Assembly (NCBI GenBank): GCA_025362495.1
Contig: JANYGI010000188.1
Span: 1-32,999, forward strand
Source: Byssovorax sp.
GTDB taxonomy: Bacteria; Myxococcota_A; Polyangia; Polyangiales; Polyangiaceae
Reading direction: 5' to 3'
DNA: 32,999 bases
A program made the position numbers and the translations under genes. This document shows, piece by piece, positions 24,883 through 32,233 of this stretch. Numbering within the stretch: the stretch's first letter is position 1; each line of letters starts with the position of its first letter. Below the pieces are notes generated by a model. That model was not told where the DNA came from. It saw nothing but the letters and a program-made list of their open reading frames with translations, and did no database searches.

Positions 24883-26525
24883 CGCGAGGCTCCCGACGCG
24901 GCGCTGCCGCGACGTCCGAGGGCGATGCTCTTCTCGCGCAGCGCCGAGGAGATCGCCAGCCAGAGGCGGCTCTCGGCGCCGACGACCGAGGCGTGAATGA
25001 GCACGCGGAAGCGCGCCGCGTCGGCGTCGATCCCCGCGAGATCGACGCGGTTGCGCGTGCCCACCATCTTCGCGGCACGCTCGAGCGCCTCGGCGGCGAC
25101 GGCGAGATCGGCGTCGGGGGCGACGAGGACCTCGACCACGATCGGCGGCGACGCGCCGAGCGAGCTCGTCGGGTACCAGAGCCCGTGGAGGTGCGGCACG
25201 TAGACCGCCGAGCCGTTCTCGTCTTCGAGCACGACCTCGAGCAGCGTGATCGCCCGGACGCGGCCGTGGCGCCCGCCGATCGCCGTGTGCTCGTTCACGC
25301 GTAGCCGGCGCCCGTACATCACGGTGATCCCCACGGCGGCGTTGCAGAGGAGCGGCGTGCTCGCGAGGGCGAGCGCCACGAGGGCGATGACGCCCGCGCG
25401 CGAGATGGCGCCGTCGTCGGTGCCGGTGATCAGCGGGGCGGCGACCACGAGCGTGACGACGACCATGCCGAAGCGGACGAGGAGCCCCGTGGCCACCGCG
25501 AGGTCGCGCGGGAGCAACCCGAGCGTGGTCTCGCCGCGGGCGACGCTGCCGAAGAAAAGGCGAACGAAGCGCAGCGCGACGCCGACGATCATCGCGGTGA
25601 TCACCGCGATCACCACCAGCGGGAGCGCGACGGCGACGCGGCCCATCAGCGCCGAGAGCGGCGTGAGGACGAAGCCGGTGAGGCGCTCGGTGTAGCTGTG
25701 CGTCGCTTCGAAGAGCGAGAGCGTGATGATGATCCACGCGTAGATCACGCCGATCTGCGTGATGATCCGCGCCGCGCTCAGCGCGACGGAGGCGCTGCCC
25801 CGGACCGCGGCCGGCTGCACGACCTCGATCGCGCGGACGCGCAGCGCCGGGAAGCGCTCGGGGTGCTCCGTCATCCAGACGCGGGCCTTCTCGGCGAGCT
25901 CCCCGACCTTGCGGAGCAGGAGGAACGCGACGAGCCCGGCGAACACCACCAGCGAGAACGAGAACACCGTGCGCGCCACGGCGCTGCGCTGGCGCTCGGC
26001 GCGGAGGGCCTCGCGCGTCTTCGCGGCGACGGCGGCGGCGTGCACGGCGAGCGACGCGTCGCCGGCCGCGGCGACGTCCTCGGCGCCGAGCTGGATCACC
26101 GGCGTCGTGCCGACGTAGACCACGGCGATGTCGCCCTCTTCGGCGACGCGGACCTCGAGATCTTCGGCGTCGTCGAGGACATGTTCGAGGACCTGGCTCG
26201 CGGCCGAGGCGCGCTGCTCGGCGGTGCGCCCCGCGCGCGGCGCCAGCACCACGAAGGCGCGCCGATCGTGGATGCGCACGGCGGCGCCCGCCGCGTCGGC
26301 CTTCGCCGCGCCGTCGGCGGCGGCCGGGCTCGCGTGACCGGCCGGAGCGCCGCTCATCGCAGGCGCCGCGCTCAGCACCGGCGCCGCGCTCATCGCGGGC
26401 GCCACGCTCACCGCGGGCGCCGCGCTCGCGGACGGCGCCGGTTGAGCCCACAGCAACGACGGCGCCAGCACGAGCGACATCGTCGCGATCGCAAGCGCCA
26501 CAACGACCCTGATCCGCGCCTGCAT
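24879..26525 (-). CDS. MscS-like mechanosensitive ion channel with long periplasmic N-terminus
   Basis: 548 residues. A signal peptide (1-27) is followed by a low-complexity segment of about four six-residue repeats of the type APAMSA (36-59) and a soluble region (about 85-150). Hydrophobic segments near 183-200, 245-265, 285-310 and 338-400 lead into the MscS core: pore helix around 385-400 and the beta domain with YGRRLRVNEHTAIGGRHGRVRAI, then a C-terminal alpha/beta domain. Known: MscS channels release solutes on osmotic downshock. Inferred: the extended periplasmic part senses or gates. First gene of an overlapping operon with two antiporters. Confidence 0.78.
   Translation of the reverse strand: MQARIRVVVALAIATMSLVLAPSLLWAQPAPSASAAPAVSVAPAMSAAPVLSAAPAMSGAPAGHASPAAADGAAKADAAGAAVRIHDRRAFVVLAPRAGRTAEQRASAASQVLEHVLDDAEDLEVRVAEEGDIAVVYVGTTPVIQLGAEDVAAAGDASLAVHAAAVAAKTREALRAERQRSAVARTVFSFSLVVFAGLVAFLLLRKVGELAEKARVWMTEHPERFPALRVRAIEVVQPAAVRGSASVALSAARIITQIGVIYAWIIITLSLFEATHSYTERLTGFVLTPLSALMGRVAVALPLVVIAVITAMIVGVALRFVRLFFGSVARGETTLGLLPRDLAVATGLLVRFGMVVVTLVVAAPLITGTDDGAISRAGVIALVALALASTPLLCNAAVGITVMYGRRLRVNEHTAIGGRHGRVRAITLLEVVLEDENGSAVYVPHLHGLWYPTSSLGASPPIVVEVLVAPDADLAVAAEALERAAKMVGTRNRVDLAGIDADAARFRVLIHASVVGAESRLWLAISSALREKSIALGRRGSAASGASR
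26349..26420 (-). repeat. 18-bp tandem repeat inside the channel gene
   Basis: Four in-frame copies of an 18-base unit encode APAVSV, APAMSA, APVLSA and APAMSG (residues 36-59) just after the signal peptide. Such repeats can change copy number and vary the length of the exported linker. Confidence 0.6.
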
Positions 26526-26676
26526 CCAACCTTGCTAAAAGGTCCCCCGGGGCGTGGCAACAGAAACTGTGACGTTATCATGCCCGGATTTCTCGCGTGG
26601 AGTTGAACTCGGCGCTTTCGTCGCGCTGCCCGCGTGATCCGCGCCTCGCGACGGGCGACCGCGCGCGCCGCGCTTT

Positions 26677-26685
26677 TGCTACGGT
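26677..26685 (+). promoter_or_regulatory. Putative extended -10 of the methyltransferase gene
   Basis: TG-C-TACGGT ends nine bases before the ATG at 26695, with no Shine-Dalgarno. It nearly repeats the TGCTAGGGT before nadC. Confidence 0.35.
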
Positions 26686-26694
26686 CCGCCGCGC

Positions 26695-27471
26695 ATGTCG
26701 CCGAAGGCCTCGATCCACGACCCGCTCCTCGGCCCGCTCACCGATGATCGCCTGACGCGGGACTATCGGGTGTTTCAGCGCGCCAAGGGGCATCGGTTCT
26801 CCTCGGACGACGTGGCCACGGCGTACGTCGCCTGGCACGCGGCGAGCGGCAGCCGGCGGGTGATCGACCTCGGCTGTGGGCTCGGCTCGGTGCTCCTCCA
26901 CCTCGCGTGGAAGCTGCCCGACGCGACGCTCGTCGGCGTCGAGGCTCAGGCGATCTCGTTCGCGCTGCTCCGCCGCAACGTCGACCGCAATCAGCTCGCC
27001 TCGCGCGTCACGATTCACCACGGCGATCTGCGGGATGCGACGACGCTCGCGGCCGCCGGCGCGGCCTTCGATCTCGTCACGGGGACGCCGCCGTATTTTC
27101 CCCCGGACACCGCCGTCGACGCCATGGACGAGCAGCGCGCCTACGCGCGCATCGAGTACCGCGGTGGCGTCGAGGACTACCTCGCTGCCGGGGGAAAGCT
27201 CCTCGCTGCGGACGGCGTTATGGTGCTCTGCGGCGACGCGCGCGCCGGCGATCGCGTCGACCGCGGGGCCGCCGCGGCGGGGCTTTCGATCGCCGCGCGC
27301 CGCGACGTGATCCCCCACGCGGGCCGGCCGGCGCTGTTCGCGATCTGGACCCTCGCGCGCCACGTCGTCGCCCGCGCGGACACGACGTTGACGATCCGCG
27401 ACGCCGACGGCAAGCGCACCGACGAGGCCCTGGCGCTGAGCGAGTTCTCGGGGTTCGTGACCTCGCGCTGA
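26695..27471 (+). CDS. SAM-dependent methyltransferase, TrmN6/small-MTase type
   Basis: 258 residues. The SAM-binding motif I VIDLGCGLGSV is at 56-66, an acidic residue ends the second strand (GVEAQ, 81-85), and GTPPYFPP at 130-137 takes the place of the NPPY catalytic motif, with T for N. FQRAKGHRFSSDDV at 27-40 resembles the start of TrmN6, which methylates A37 in tRNA1(Val), and of the wider RsmC/HemK-like small methyltransferase group. The N-to-T change is unusual for an N6-adenine enzyme and may alter the substrate. The gene diverges from the channel operon. Confidence 0.72.
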   Translation: MSPKASIHDPLLGPLTDDRLTRDYRVFQRAKGHRFSSDDVATAYVAWHAASGSRRVIDLGCGLGSVLLHLAWKLPDATLVGVEAQAISFALLRRNVDRNQLASRVTIHHGDLRDATTLAAAGAAFDLVTGTPPYFPPDTAVDAMDEQRAYARIEYRGGVEDYLAAGGKLLAADGVMVLCGDARAGDRVDRGAAAAGLSIAARRDVIPHAGRPALFAIWTLARHVVARADTTLTIRDADGKRTDEALALSEFSGFVTSR

Positions 27472-27577
27472 GCTGGTCGATGGGGGTAGGCCCTCGCGCG
27501 TTGCAAAGCGATGATCGGGAGGGCGAGGGCGAGATCGCCGCGGGGAAGCTCTGATCCACGACGCCCGGGGTGCGGGA

Positions 27578-28144
27578 GTGTCGCGGTGGCCGCCGACCGA
27601 CCCGATCGCGACGGCACAATTTCCCGAGGCTTCGCCCCATCCGGCCCTCGCGGCCCTCGCGCCGGTGCTCGTGGACTTGATTGCCAGGGCCGACGCCGCG
27701 ATCGCCCAGCACCTCGCCGCCGATCAAGCCCTCAAAGACTTCGACATGCTCGGCGGGAAGAAGACCCTGATCGACGGGTACAACGTCCTCCGGCAAACGG
27801 CCTACGGCCAGCTCGCGGCGATCCCTCACGCGCACCCCAACGCGATGCTGCCGGCCAATTTCGCCGACCGCTTTTTCCGCCACGAGGGGCGCAGAGGCGT
27901 CGCCGCCCTGCGAAATCCCAGGGATGTTCAGGCCAAGCTCGACGGCCACAAGAAGAAGATGGACGCGGCGCAGAAGCACCTCGACACCCTCGCTGCTGCT
28001 GCCGCGCAGAAGGCCGCCGACAGGAAGAGCGCGCTGGAGGCCGCCGCCGCGGTGGAGCAAGGGAAGAAGGACAAGAAGGCTGCCGACGACAAGCTCAAGG
28101 AGCTGGAGAAGGCGGCCAAGGCCGCGAAGCAAAAGAGCAAGTGA
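27578..28144 (+). CDS. Hypothetical Ala/Lys-rich coiled-coil protein
   Basis: 188 residues, using a GTG start; the true start could be slightly further downstream because no well-placed Shine-Dalgarno exists. Residues 20-105 are predicted helical with LIDGYNVLRQTAYGQLAAI and PANFADRFFRHEGRRG; residues 115-188 form a long Ala/Lys-rich coiled coil (KKKMDAAQKHLDTLAAAAAQ). The combination of a compact N-terminal helix bundle and a charged coiled coil is familiar from unnamed myxobacterial proteins. No function assigned. A strong terminator follows. Confidence 0.55.
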   Translation: MSRWPPTDPIATAQFPEASPHPALAALAPVLVDLIARADAAIAQHLAADQALKDFDMLGGKKTLIDGYNVLRQTAYGQLAAIPHAHPNAMLPANFADRFFRHEGRRGVAALRNPRDVQAKLDGHKKKMDAAQKHLDTLAAAAAQKAADRKSALEAAAAVEQGKKDKKAADDKLKELEKAAKAAKQKSK

Positions 28145-28171
28145 GCGCAGACGCGCGGACGCCGTGAACGG

Positions 28172-28210
28172 GAGCGCGATCGTGGACCACCCTCGATCGC
28201 GCTCTTTGCT
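28172..28210 (+). terminator. Rho-independent terminator
   Basis: A perfect 11-bp stem, GAGCGCGATCG (28172-28182) with CGATCGCGCTC (28194-28204), followed by TTTGCTT, 27 bases past the coiled-coil gene. It separates this gene from the sigma-factor cluster. Confidence 0.75.
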
Positions 28211-28315
28211 TCGAATCAGTCCTCCCTCACCCATTCAGCTCGAAGTTATTCCGCGTCGGACGCTGCGCCGATGCGCCCGACCCTTCGCGCGAATCGCGGT
28301 GATCGCGGCGCCCCG

Positions 28316-28324
28316 TGATATCCT
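28316..28324 (+). promoter_or_regulatory. Extended -10 element of the sigma-factor cluster
   Basis: TGATATCCT (TG-N-TATCCT) lies ten bases before the ATG at 28335. The -35 region is poor. A start at the usual distance would leave a leader of only three or four bases. Confidence 0.4.
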
Positions 28325-28334
28325 CGATCGCGTC

Positions 28335-28381
28335 ATGCACTCCGCGCGATTCCTGCCTTTGGCGCTGGTGCTCTCCTTTTC
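28335..28381 (+). other. Frame-shifted signal-peptide start of the downstream gene
   Basis: ATG at 28335 opens a frame encoding MHSARFLPLALVLSF, the first two-thirds of a signal peptide. The remainder, FLPSLAQAAG with an AQA cleavage site, is read in the frame of the downstream ORF, which has no ATG or GTG of its own. The switch falls at TTTT (28377-28380): a single extra base there, or a -1 slip, joins the two into one perfect signal peptide. Confidence 0.6.
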
Positions 28382-29296
28382 TTGCCGAGCCTCGCCCAGG
28401 CGGCAGGCAACCGGGACGACGAAGCCCGCCTGGAGTACCTGCGCGGGCCCGGCGCGGAGAGCTGCCCCGGTGACGAAGCGCTCCGCGATGGAGTCGCGGC
28501 GCAGATGGGTGGCGCCGATCCCTTCACGGCTCACGGCTGCTCGAAGCGCGTCGTCGTCACGATCAGCCGCTCTCCGCGCAGCTTTGAAGGGGAGTTCGCC
28601 CTCTACGACGCCGACGGCGCGCTCGTGGGTCGCCGTCCGATGGGTGCCTCGACGTGCGCCGGCCTCGTGCAAGACCTGGCGACCTCATTGAGCCTCGCGC
28701 TCCGTCCTTTTTTGCTCCCCACCGCGCCGGCGGCGCCGCCGCGTTCACCACCGTTTGCGCTGGATCGGCCACCGCCGGTCCCGCCCACCGCGCCGCCTTC
28801 CTCGACGCGGCCCGATATTCGGATTGGCCTTGGCGCGTCAATGGGCTTCGGGCTGTCGCCCGCGATCGTCAGCCCCGGATTCGGTGGCTTCGTCGGCGTG
28901 CGCTGGGCGTGGTTCTTCCTGTCGCTCGAAGGACGCGGCGATCTCCCCGCCTCTACCAACGGGCCGAGCGGTGCCCACCTTCGAACGTCGCTCGCCGTGG
29001 GCACGTTCGCGCCGTGCCTCCACCGGCGATGGCTCCTCGGCTGCGGTTTGCTCACCGTTGGAGCGCTCCACGGCGCGGGCGTCAACGTGCATCCCGACGG
29101 GCAGACGGGGCCTTACCTGGCGGCCGGGCTCCGCGCCGGTGTCGAGGCGCCGTTCTCCGATCACTTCTCTGGCCAGATCACCGCGGACGGCTTGATCACC
29201 GCGCTTCGCCCACGAATGCTCGTCGGAGCAACCGAGGAATGGGTCGCCCCGGTTGCGTCGGGGTCGATCGGTATCCGGCTCGTCGCATCTTCCTGA
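28382..29296 (+). CDS. Secreted, beta-barrel-like protein of a myxobacterial family
   Basis: 304 residues as read from a TTG. The first residues complete a signal peptide that begins at 28335 in another frame. Residues about 15-105 (GAESCPGDEALRDGVAAQMGGADPF, then CSKRVVV and a Gly-rich turn, ending CAGLVQDLATSLSLAL) match an N-terminal pattern that I recall as common in myxobacterial envelope proteins: CP-D-x-LR-x-V, a DPF step, a conserved second Cys. A Pro-rich linker (108-140) leads to about 160 residues of alternating polar and hydrophobic strands (IRIGLGASMGFGLSP; FFLSLEGRGDLPAS), consistent with an outer-membrane barrel. It lies 53 bases upstream of the sigma-factor gene, so the two are probably co-transcribed. 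Confidence 0.6.
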   Translation: MPSLAQAAGNRDDEARLEYLRGPGAESCPGDEALRDGVAAQMGGADPFTAHGCSKRVVVTISRSPRSFEGEFALYDADGALVGRRPMGASTCAGLVQDLATSLSLALRPFLLPTAPAAPPRSPPFALDRPPPVPPTAPPSSTRPDIRIGLGASMGFGLSPAIVSPGFGGFVGVRWAWFFLSLEGRGDLPASTNGPSGAHLRTSLAVGTFAPCLHRRWLLGCGLLTVGALHGAGVNVHPDGQTGPYLAAGLRAGVEAPFSDHFSGQITADGLITALRPRMLVGATEEWVAPVASGSIGIRLVASS

Positions 29297-29349
29297 TCCC
29301 GGGGGACGATTTCCAGATGATGCAGCCGGGCTCGCGGGAAGTACGGCGC

Positions 29350-30663
29350 ATGAGCTCTCCTGATCCGCCGGCTCCCGCGAGCGTGCGGCCCGCGCCGCCG
29401 TCGATGGAGATGGTTTACCGCGAGACCTTCAAACCGACGTGGAGCCTGCTCGGCCACCTCGGGATCCGCAGGCGCGAGGACCGCGAAGACGTCGCCCAGA
29501 ACATCTACCTGGTCATCGCCGGCAAGCTCGACACCTACGATCCCACCCTGCGGCTGCAAGCCTGGGTGAACGGGTACGCGGTGAACATCGCCCGTCGGTA
29601 CCAGCAGCTCGCGCGCAATCACCGGGAGCAGCTCCTCGGCGACGAGGCAGGAGAGCTCATGGATGTCGACGGCTCGAACCCGGAGCAGCACGCGATTGAC
29701 GAGGATCGCCGCACGATCCTCGACCGCTTGATCGACGCGCTCGAAGAAGACCGCCGCCTCGTGCTGGTGATGAAGGAGCTTCAGCACCTCGACATGCTCG
29801 ACATCGCGCGCGCGCTGAACATCCCGCTCGCGACCGGGTGGACGCGGCTCCGCCTGGCCCGCGCGGATCTCGAGGCTGCGATCAAGCGCCTCGGCGCTCG
29901 CGAGCGCGACGCGCTGGGCTTCGCGGGGATGGCCATCGTCCCCGTGACGGCGAGCGATCTCGATCGACTGTTTGGTGACGCGCGCCAGGCACCGATCCCC
30001 ATCGCGTCGGACGGCGGGACCGCGGCGCGGATCTGGGGCCGACTTCAAGAGCAGCGCCCCAGCGTGACGATGCGCGGCTCGCTCCCGCTGGTGCCGCCGC
30101 TCGCGGCTTCCGCGACCCATGGCGCGCGCACGCTGGCGATCGTCTTCGCGACCGGCGCGGGTCTCGGCGCGGCGGCTCTCTTCGCGCTACTTCCACTCCC
30201 AGGACCCGCGCCGGTCACGCCTGCGCCGAGCGCTCGCGCCGAGGTTGCGATGGTCACGCCCTCGACGACGGCGAGCGCCGCGAGCAGCGACGACGCGCGG
30301 GCCGTGGGCAGCGCGGCGATGCCTCCGTCGATGGCCGCCGCACCCGTGCCCTCTAGCGCGCGGACCGATGCCGACGACGGTGAAGGCCGAGGCGCGACCG
30401 AGGGCGCGCTCATCCAGCGCGCGAGCGCAGCGCTCGCCGCGGGTAGGGCCAGCGAGGCGATCAAGCTCGCGCAGAGCCACGCGAAGAAGTACCCGCGCGG
30501 CGGGATGGGACAGGAGCGCGACGTCGTCTTGATTCAAGCGTTCGTGCTCGCCGGGCAACGGGCGAGAGCGATCGATCTCGCCGACCACTTCCGGCGCGCG
30601 TCGCCCACGAGCCCACTTCTTCCCACCATCGACGCGGCGCTCGGCGCGAAGCCGAGCCCCTGA
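29350..30663 (+). CDS. ECF-type sigma factor fused to a membrane anchor and TPR-like tail
   Basis: 437 residues. Sigma region 2 lies about 22-97 (EDREDVAQNIYLVIAGKL; WVNGYAVNIARRYQQLARNHR) and region 4 about 122-182 (LDRLIDALEEDRRLVLVMKE, then DIARALNIPLATGWTRLRLARADLEAAI, a helix-turn-helix). A linker follows to a single transmembrane helix at about 259-283, a Pro/Ser/Ala-rich stretch to 355, and two or more TPR-like helical pairs at 360-437 (ALIQRASAALAAGRASEAIKLAQ; VLIQAFVLAGQRARAIDLADHF). If the helix spans the membrane with the sigma part inside, the TPR-like tail is outside. GGGAAG lies eight bases before the ATG at 29350; an ATG at 29317 is an alternative. Confidence 0.8.
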   Translation: MSSPDPPAPASVRPAPPSMEMVYRETFKPTWSLLGHLGIRRREDREDVAQNIYLVIAGKLDTYDPTLRLQAWVNGYAVNIARRYQQLARNHREQLLGDEAGELMDVDGSNPEQHAIDEDRRTILDRLIDALEEDRRLVLVMKELQHLDMLDIARALNIPLATGWTRLRLARADLEAAIKRLGARERDALGFAGMAIVPVTASDLDRLFGDARQAPIPIASDGGTAARIWGRLQEQRPSVTMRGSLPLVPPLAASATHGARTLAIVFATGAGLGAAALFALLPLPGPAPVTPAPSARAEVAMVTPSTTASAASSDDARAVGSAAMPPSMAAAPVPSSARTDADDGEGRGATEGALIQRASAALAAGRASEAIKLAQSHAKKYPRGGMGQERDVVLIQAFVLAGQRARAIDLADHFRRASPTSPLLPTIDAALGAKPSP

Positions 30664-30734
30664 GCACGTCTCGAAGAAAATCGGGTGTCACGTCGATTCC
30701 CGGATGATTCCGCGGCGCTCATCGGAAGGCATTT

Positions 30735-30751
30735 CGAGGGACGAACCCTCG
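30735..30751 (+). other. Short hairpin next to a Shine-Dalgarno
   Basis: CGAGGG and CCCTCG pair around ACGAA in the gap after the sigma gene, and the stem ends one base into GGAGG (30751-30755) of the next gene. It could weakly end the sigma transcript or limit translation of the next ORF. Confidence 0.3.
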
Positions 30752-30764
30752 GAGGACTCGAATC

Positions 30765-31244
30765 GTGCACATCGCCGTCGCCGTCGCCGCCGTCGCGCTC
30801 GCGCAGTTGATCGCGCTGGTGCTCTGGATCAAGCCACGCAAGCTCCAGGCGCTGTGGCCCACCAGAAAGCGCTCGCCCGCGCCGGAGCTGCCCTCGTCGC
30901 TCGCTCCGCTCCTGGAAGAGATCGCCCAGCTTCGTCGCGAGATCCGCGATGGGCGCCTCGCGCGCGCGGCGGGGCTCGCCGCGGAGCGCTTCGCCGGCCA
31001 CCGGGCGATGCGGATCGCCGCGGAGTCGTCGCGGCCGCCGCTGCTCGCGGTCGTCACCGACGGCGATCGCAGCGCCATCGAGATCCCGCTGCCGCTCGTC
31101 CACCGGGTGACCACGGAGCTGGACGACGGCGAGATCACCGAGGCCGAGCAAACGCGGGTCCGGGCGCCGCCGAGTGGCCGCCCCGTGCTCTCGATCGTCG
31201 GAGCACCAGCAGCGCCCGGCGCTGTCTCGGGATCCTCGTGCTGA
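30765..31244 (+). CDS. Small single-pass membrane protein
   Basis: 159 residues starting with GTG, with GGAGG nine bases upstream. One N-terminal transmembrane helix (3-22), a basic juxtamembrane stretch (KPRKLQALWPTRKR), a helical segment (LAPLLEEIAQLRREIRDGRL, possible coiled coil) and a beta-rich region (PPLLAVVTDGDRSAIEIPLPLV). The topology suggests a cytoplasmic body held at the inner membrane. It lies 100 bases after the sigma-factor gene on the same strand. Family not recognised. Confidence 0.55.
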   Translation: MHIAVAVAAVALAQLIALVLWIKPRKLQALWPTRKRSPAPELPSSLAPLLEEIAQLRREIRDGRLARAAGLAAERFAGHRAMRIAAESSRPPLLAVVTDGDRSAIEIPLPLVHRVTTELDDGEITEAEQTRVRAPPSGRPVLSIVGAPAAPGAVSGSSC

Positions 31245-31325
31245 CTTGAAGCCGTCCAGTTCGGTCGTGCGGCCTTCGCCGCCGCTCATCGCAGATCGAC
31301 TCGCGCTCTTGACGGGCAGCATCGC

Positions 31326-31490
31326 ATGAGCAATCACGCGCCCATGGACGTCATCGCCGAGCGAACGCTGGAGTTCCTGGAATCCGGCACCACGCAGCCG
31401 CAGCCGATCCGGGTTGATCTGGGAAGGCCCGTGAGAGTCGACCTCGGAGATCCGGGACAGGCTACGATGAGAGAGCCCGTCGTACTGTGA
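31326..31490 (+). CDS. N-terminal half of a split small protein
   Basis: 54-residue ORF (MSNHAPMDVIAERTLEFLESG opening). The IAERTLEF start followed by short strands (PIRVDLGRP, VRVDLGDPG, a visible local duplication) resembles the first half of small uncharacterised proteins whose second half contains a C-x-Y-x-I stretch and DSLQAL. That second half is found in the next ORF, which overlaps this stop as GTGA in a different frame. Either two coupled genes or one gene broken by a one- or two-base change. No Shine-Dalgarno. I connect this pattern with the DUF6968 type from memory only. Confidence 0.45.
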   Translation: MSNHAPMDVIAERTLEFLESGTTQPQPIRVDLGRPVRVDLGDPGQATMREPVVL

Positions 31491-31753
31491 TCCCGGGCGA
31501 GCCGGAGCCGGAGGGGAGCTGCTGGGGCGCGCCATATGGCATCTATGGCCCAGGGGCCGCCGTCCCGGAGAAGTGGTCGTACGGAGAGGACTCCTTGCAA
31601 GCGCTGATGATGGCGATTCGCATCCTCCCGACCTTTCTGGAGGCCATGTTCCTGCGTCGTGGCGTGTTGACGTGCGATGGAGGGCATTGGGACCTGGGGC
31701 TTGGCAAGGTGATCTTGCCGCCGCCGGACGTGGTCGGGCCACCCGCGCCGTAG
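31487..31753 (+). CDS. C-terminal half of the split small protein
   Basis: 88 residues from a GTG that overlaps the preceding stop by four bases (GTGA). Contains SCWGAPYGIYGPG and YGEDSLQALMMAIRILPTFLEAM, a helical segment that would complete the fold begun by the upstream 54-residue ORF, then a Pro-rich C-terminus. Neither half looks complete alone. If GTGA coupling works, a two-chain version could still be made; if the frame change is recent, this is a pseudogene. Confidence 0.45.
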   Translation: MIPGEPEPEGSCWGAPYGIYGPGAAVPEKWSYGEDSLQALMMAIRILPTFLEAMFLRRGVLTCDGGHWDLGLGKVILPPPDVVGPPAP

Positions 31754-31759
31754 CCGCGA

Positions 31760-32091
31760 GGGACTCGGCCCGATCACCGTCATGCCCCTCAGAGCTCGAT
31801 CAAGCGCCGTGAGGTGGACGAGGTCGAGGGCGGCGAGGTTGCTTTCTCGGTCGAGGAGCCGCTGCACGACATCGGCGTGCCCCATCATAGCCGCCATGCC
31901 CAGCACCGTCATGCCGTCAATCCCGCCCATGTAGTCGGGGTCTGCGCCCGCTTTCAGGAAGAGCTCGACCAGCTCGACGTTGCCCTGCTCCGACGCCTTC
32001 TCGAGGGGCGCATTCCCCTCGCCGACCAGGTGCCACTCGCCAGGCTCGCGAGCGTCGCCAGCTGCCGGGTTGCAAGGTCGCTACGCGTCAT
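31760..32091 (-). pseudogene. Ankyrin-repeat gene remnant
   Basis: On the minus strand, an ankyrin-like reading is clear: EKASEQGNVELVELFLKAGADPDY, then MTVLGMAAMMGHADVVQRLLDRES and LTALDRALRG, two to three repeats with the usual G-x-LL spacing. An ATG at 32091 opens in another frame (MTRSDLATRQL), and the repeat frame meets TAG just inside that start, so the N-terminus and body are out of phase. After LDRALRG the frame runs without ankyrin character into DNA antisense to the neighbouring ORF. It looks like a decayed or truncated gene; a sequencing error cannot be excluded. Confidence 0.5.
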
Positions 32092-32233
32092 CCGCAGTCG
32101 CCAGTCGCGCCGACAGCTTCCGGCCTCTGCCGGCATGAAAGCCCTGCCAACCCGGACGCCGCCGCCGTCCGATCCGCTCGATCGTTTCAGCTGGCCCGCC
32201 TCTCGCAAACGCTGTCGACGAGAGGACACGTCC

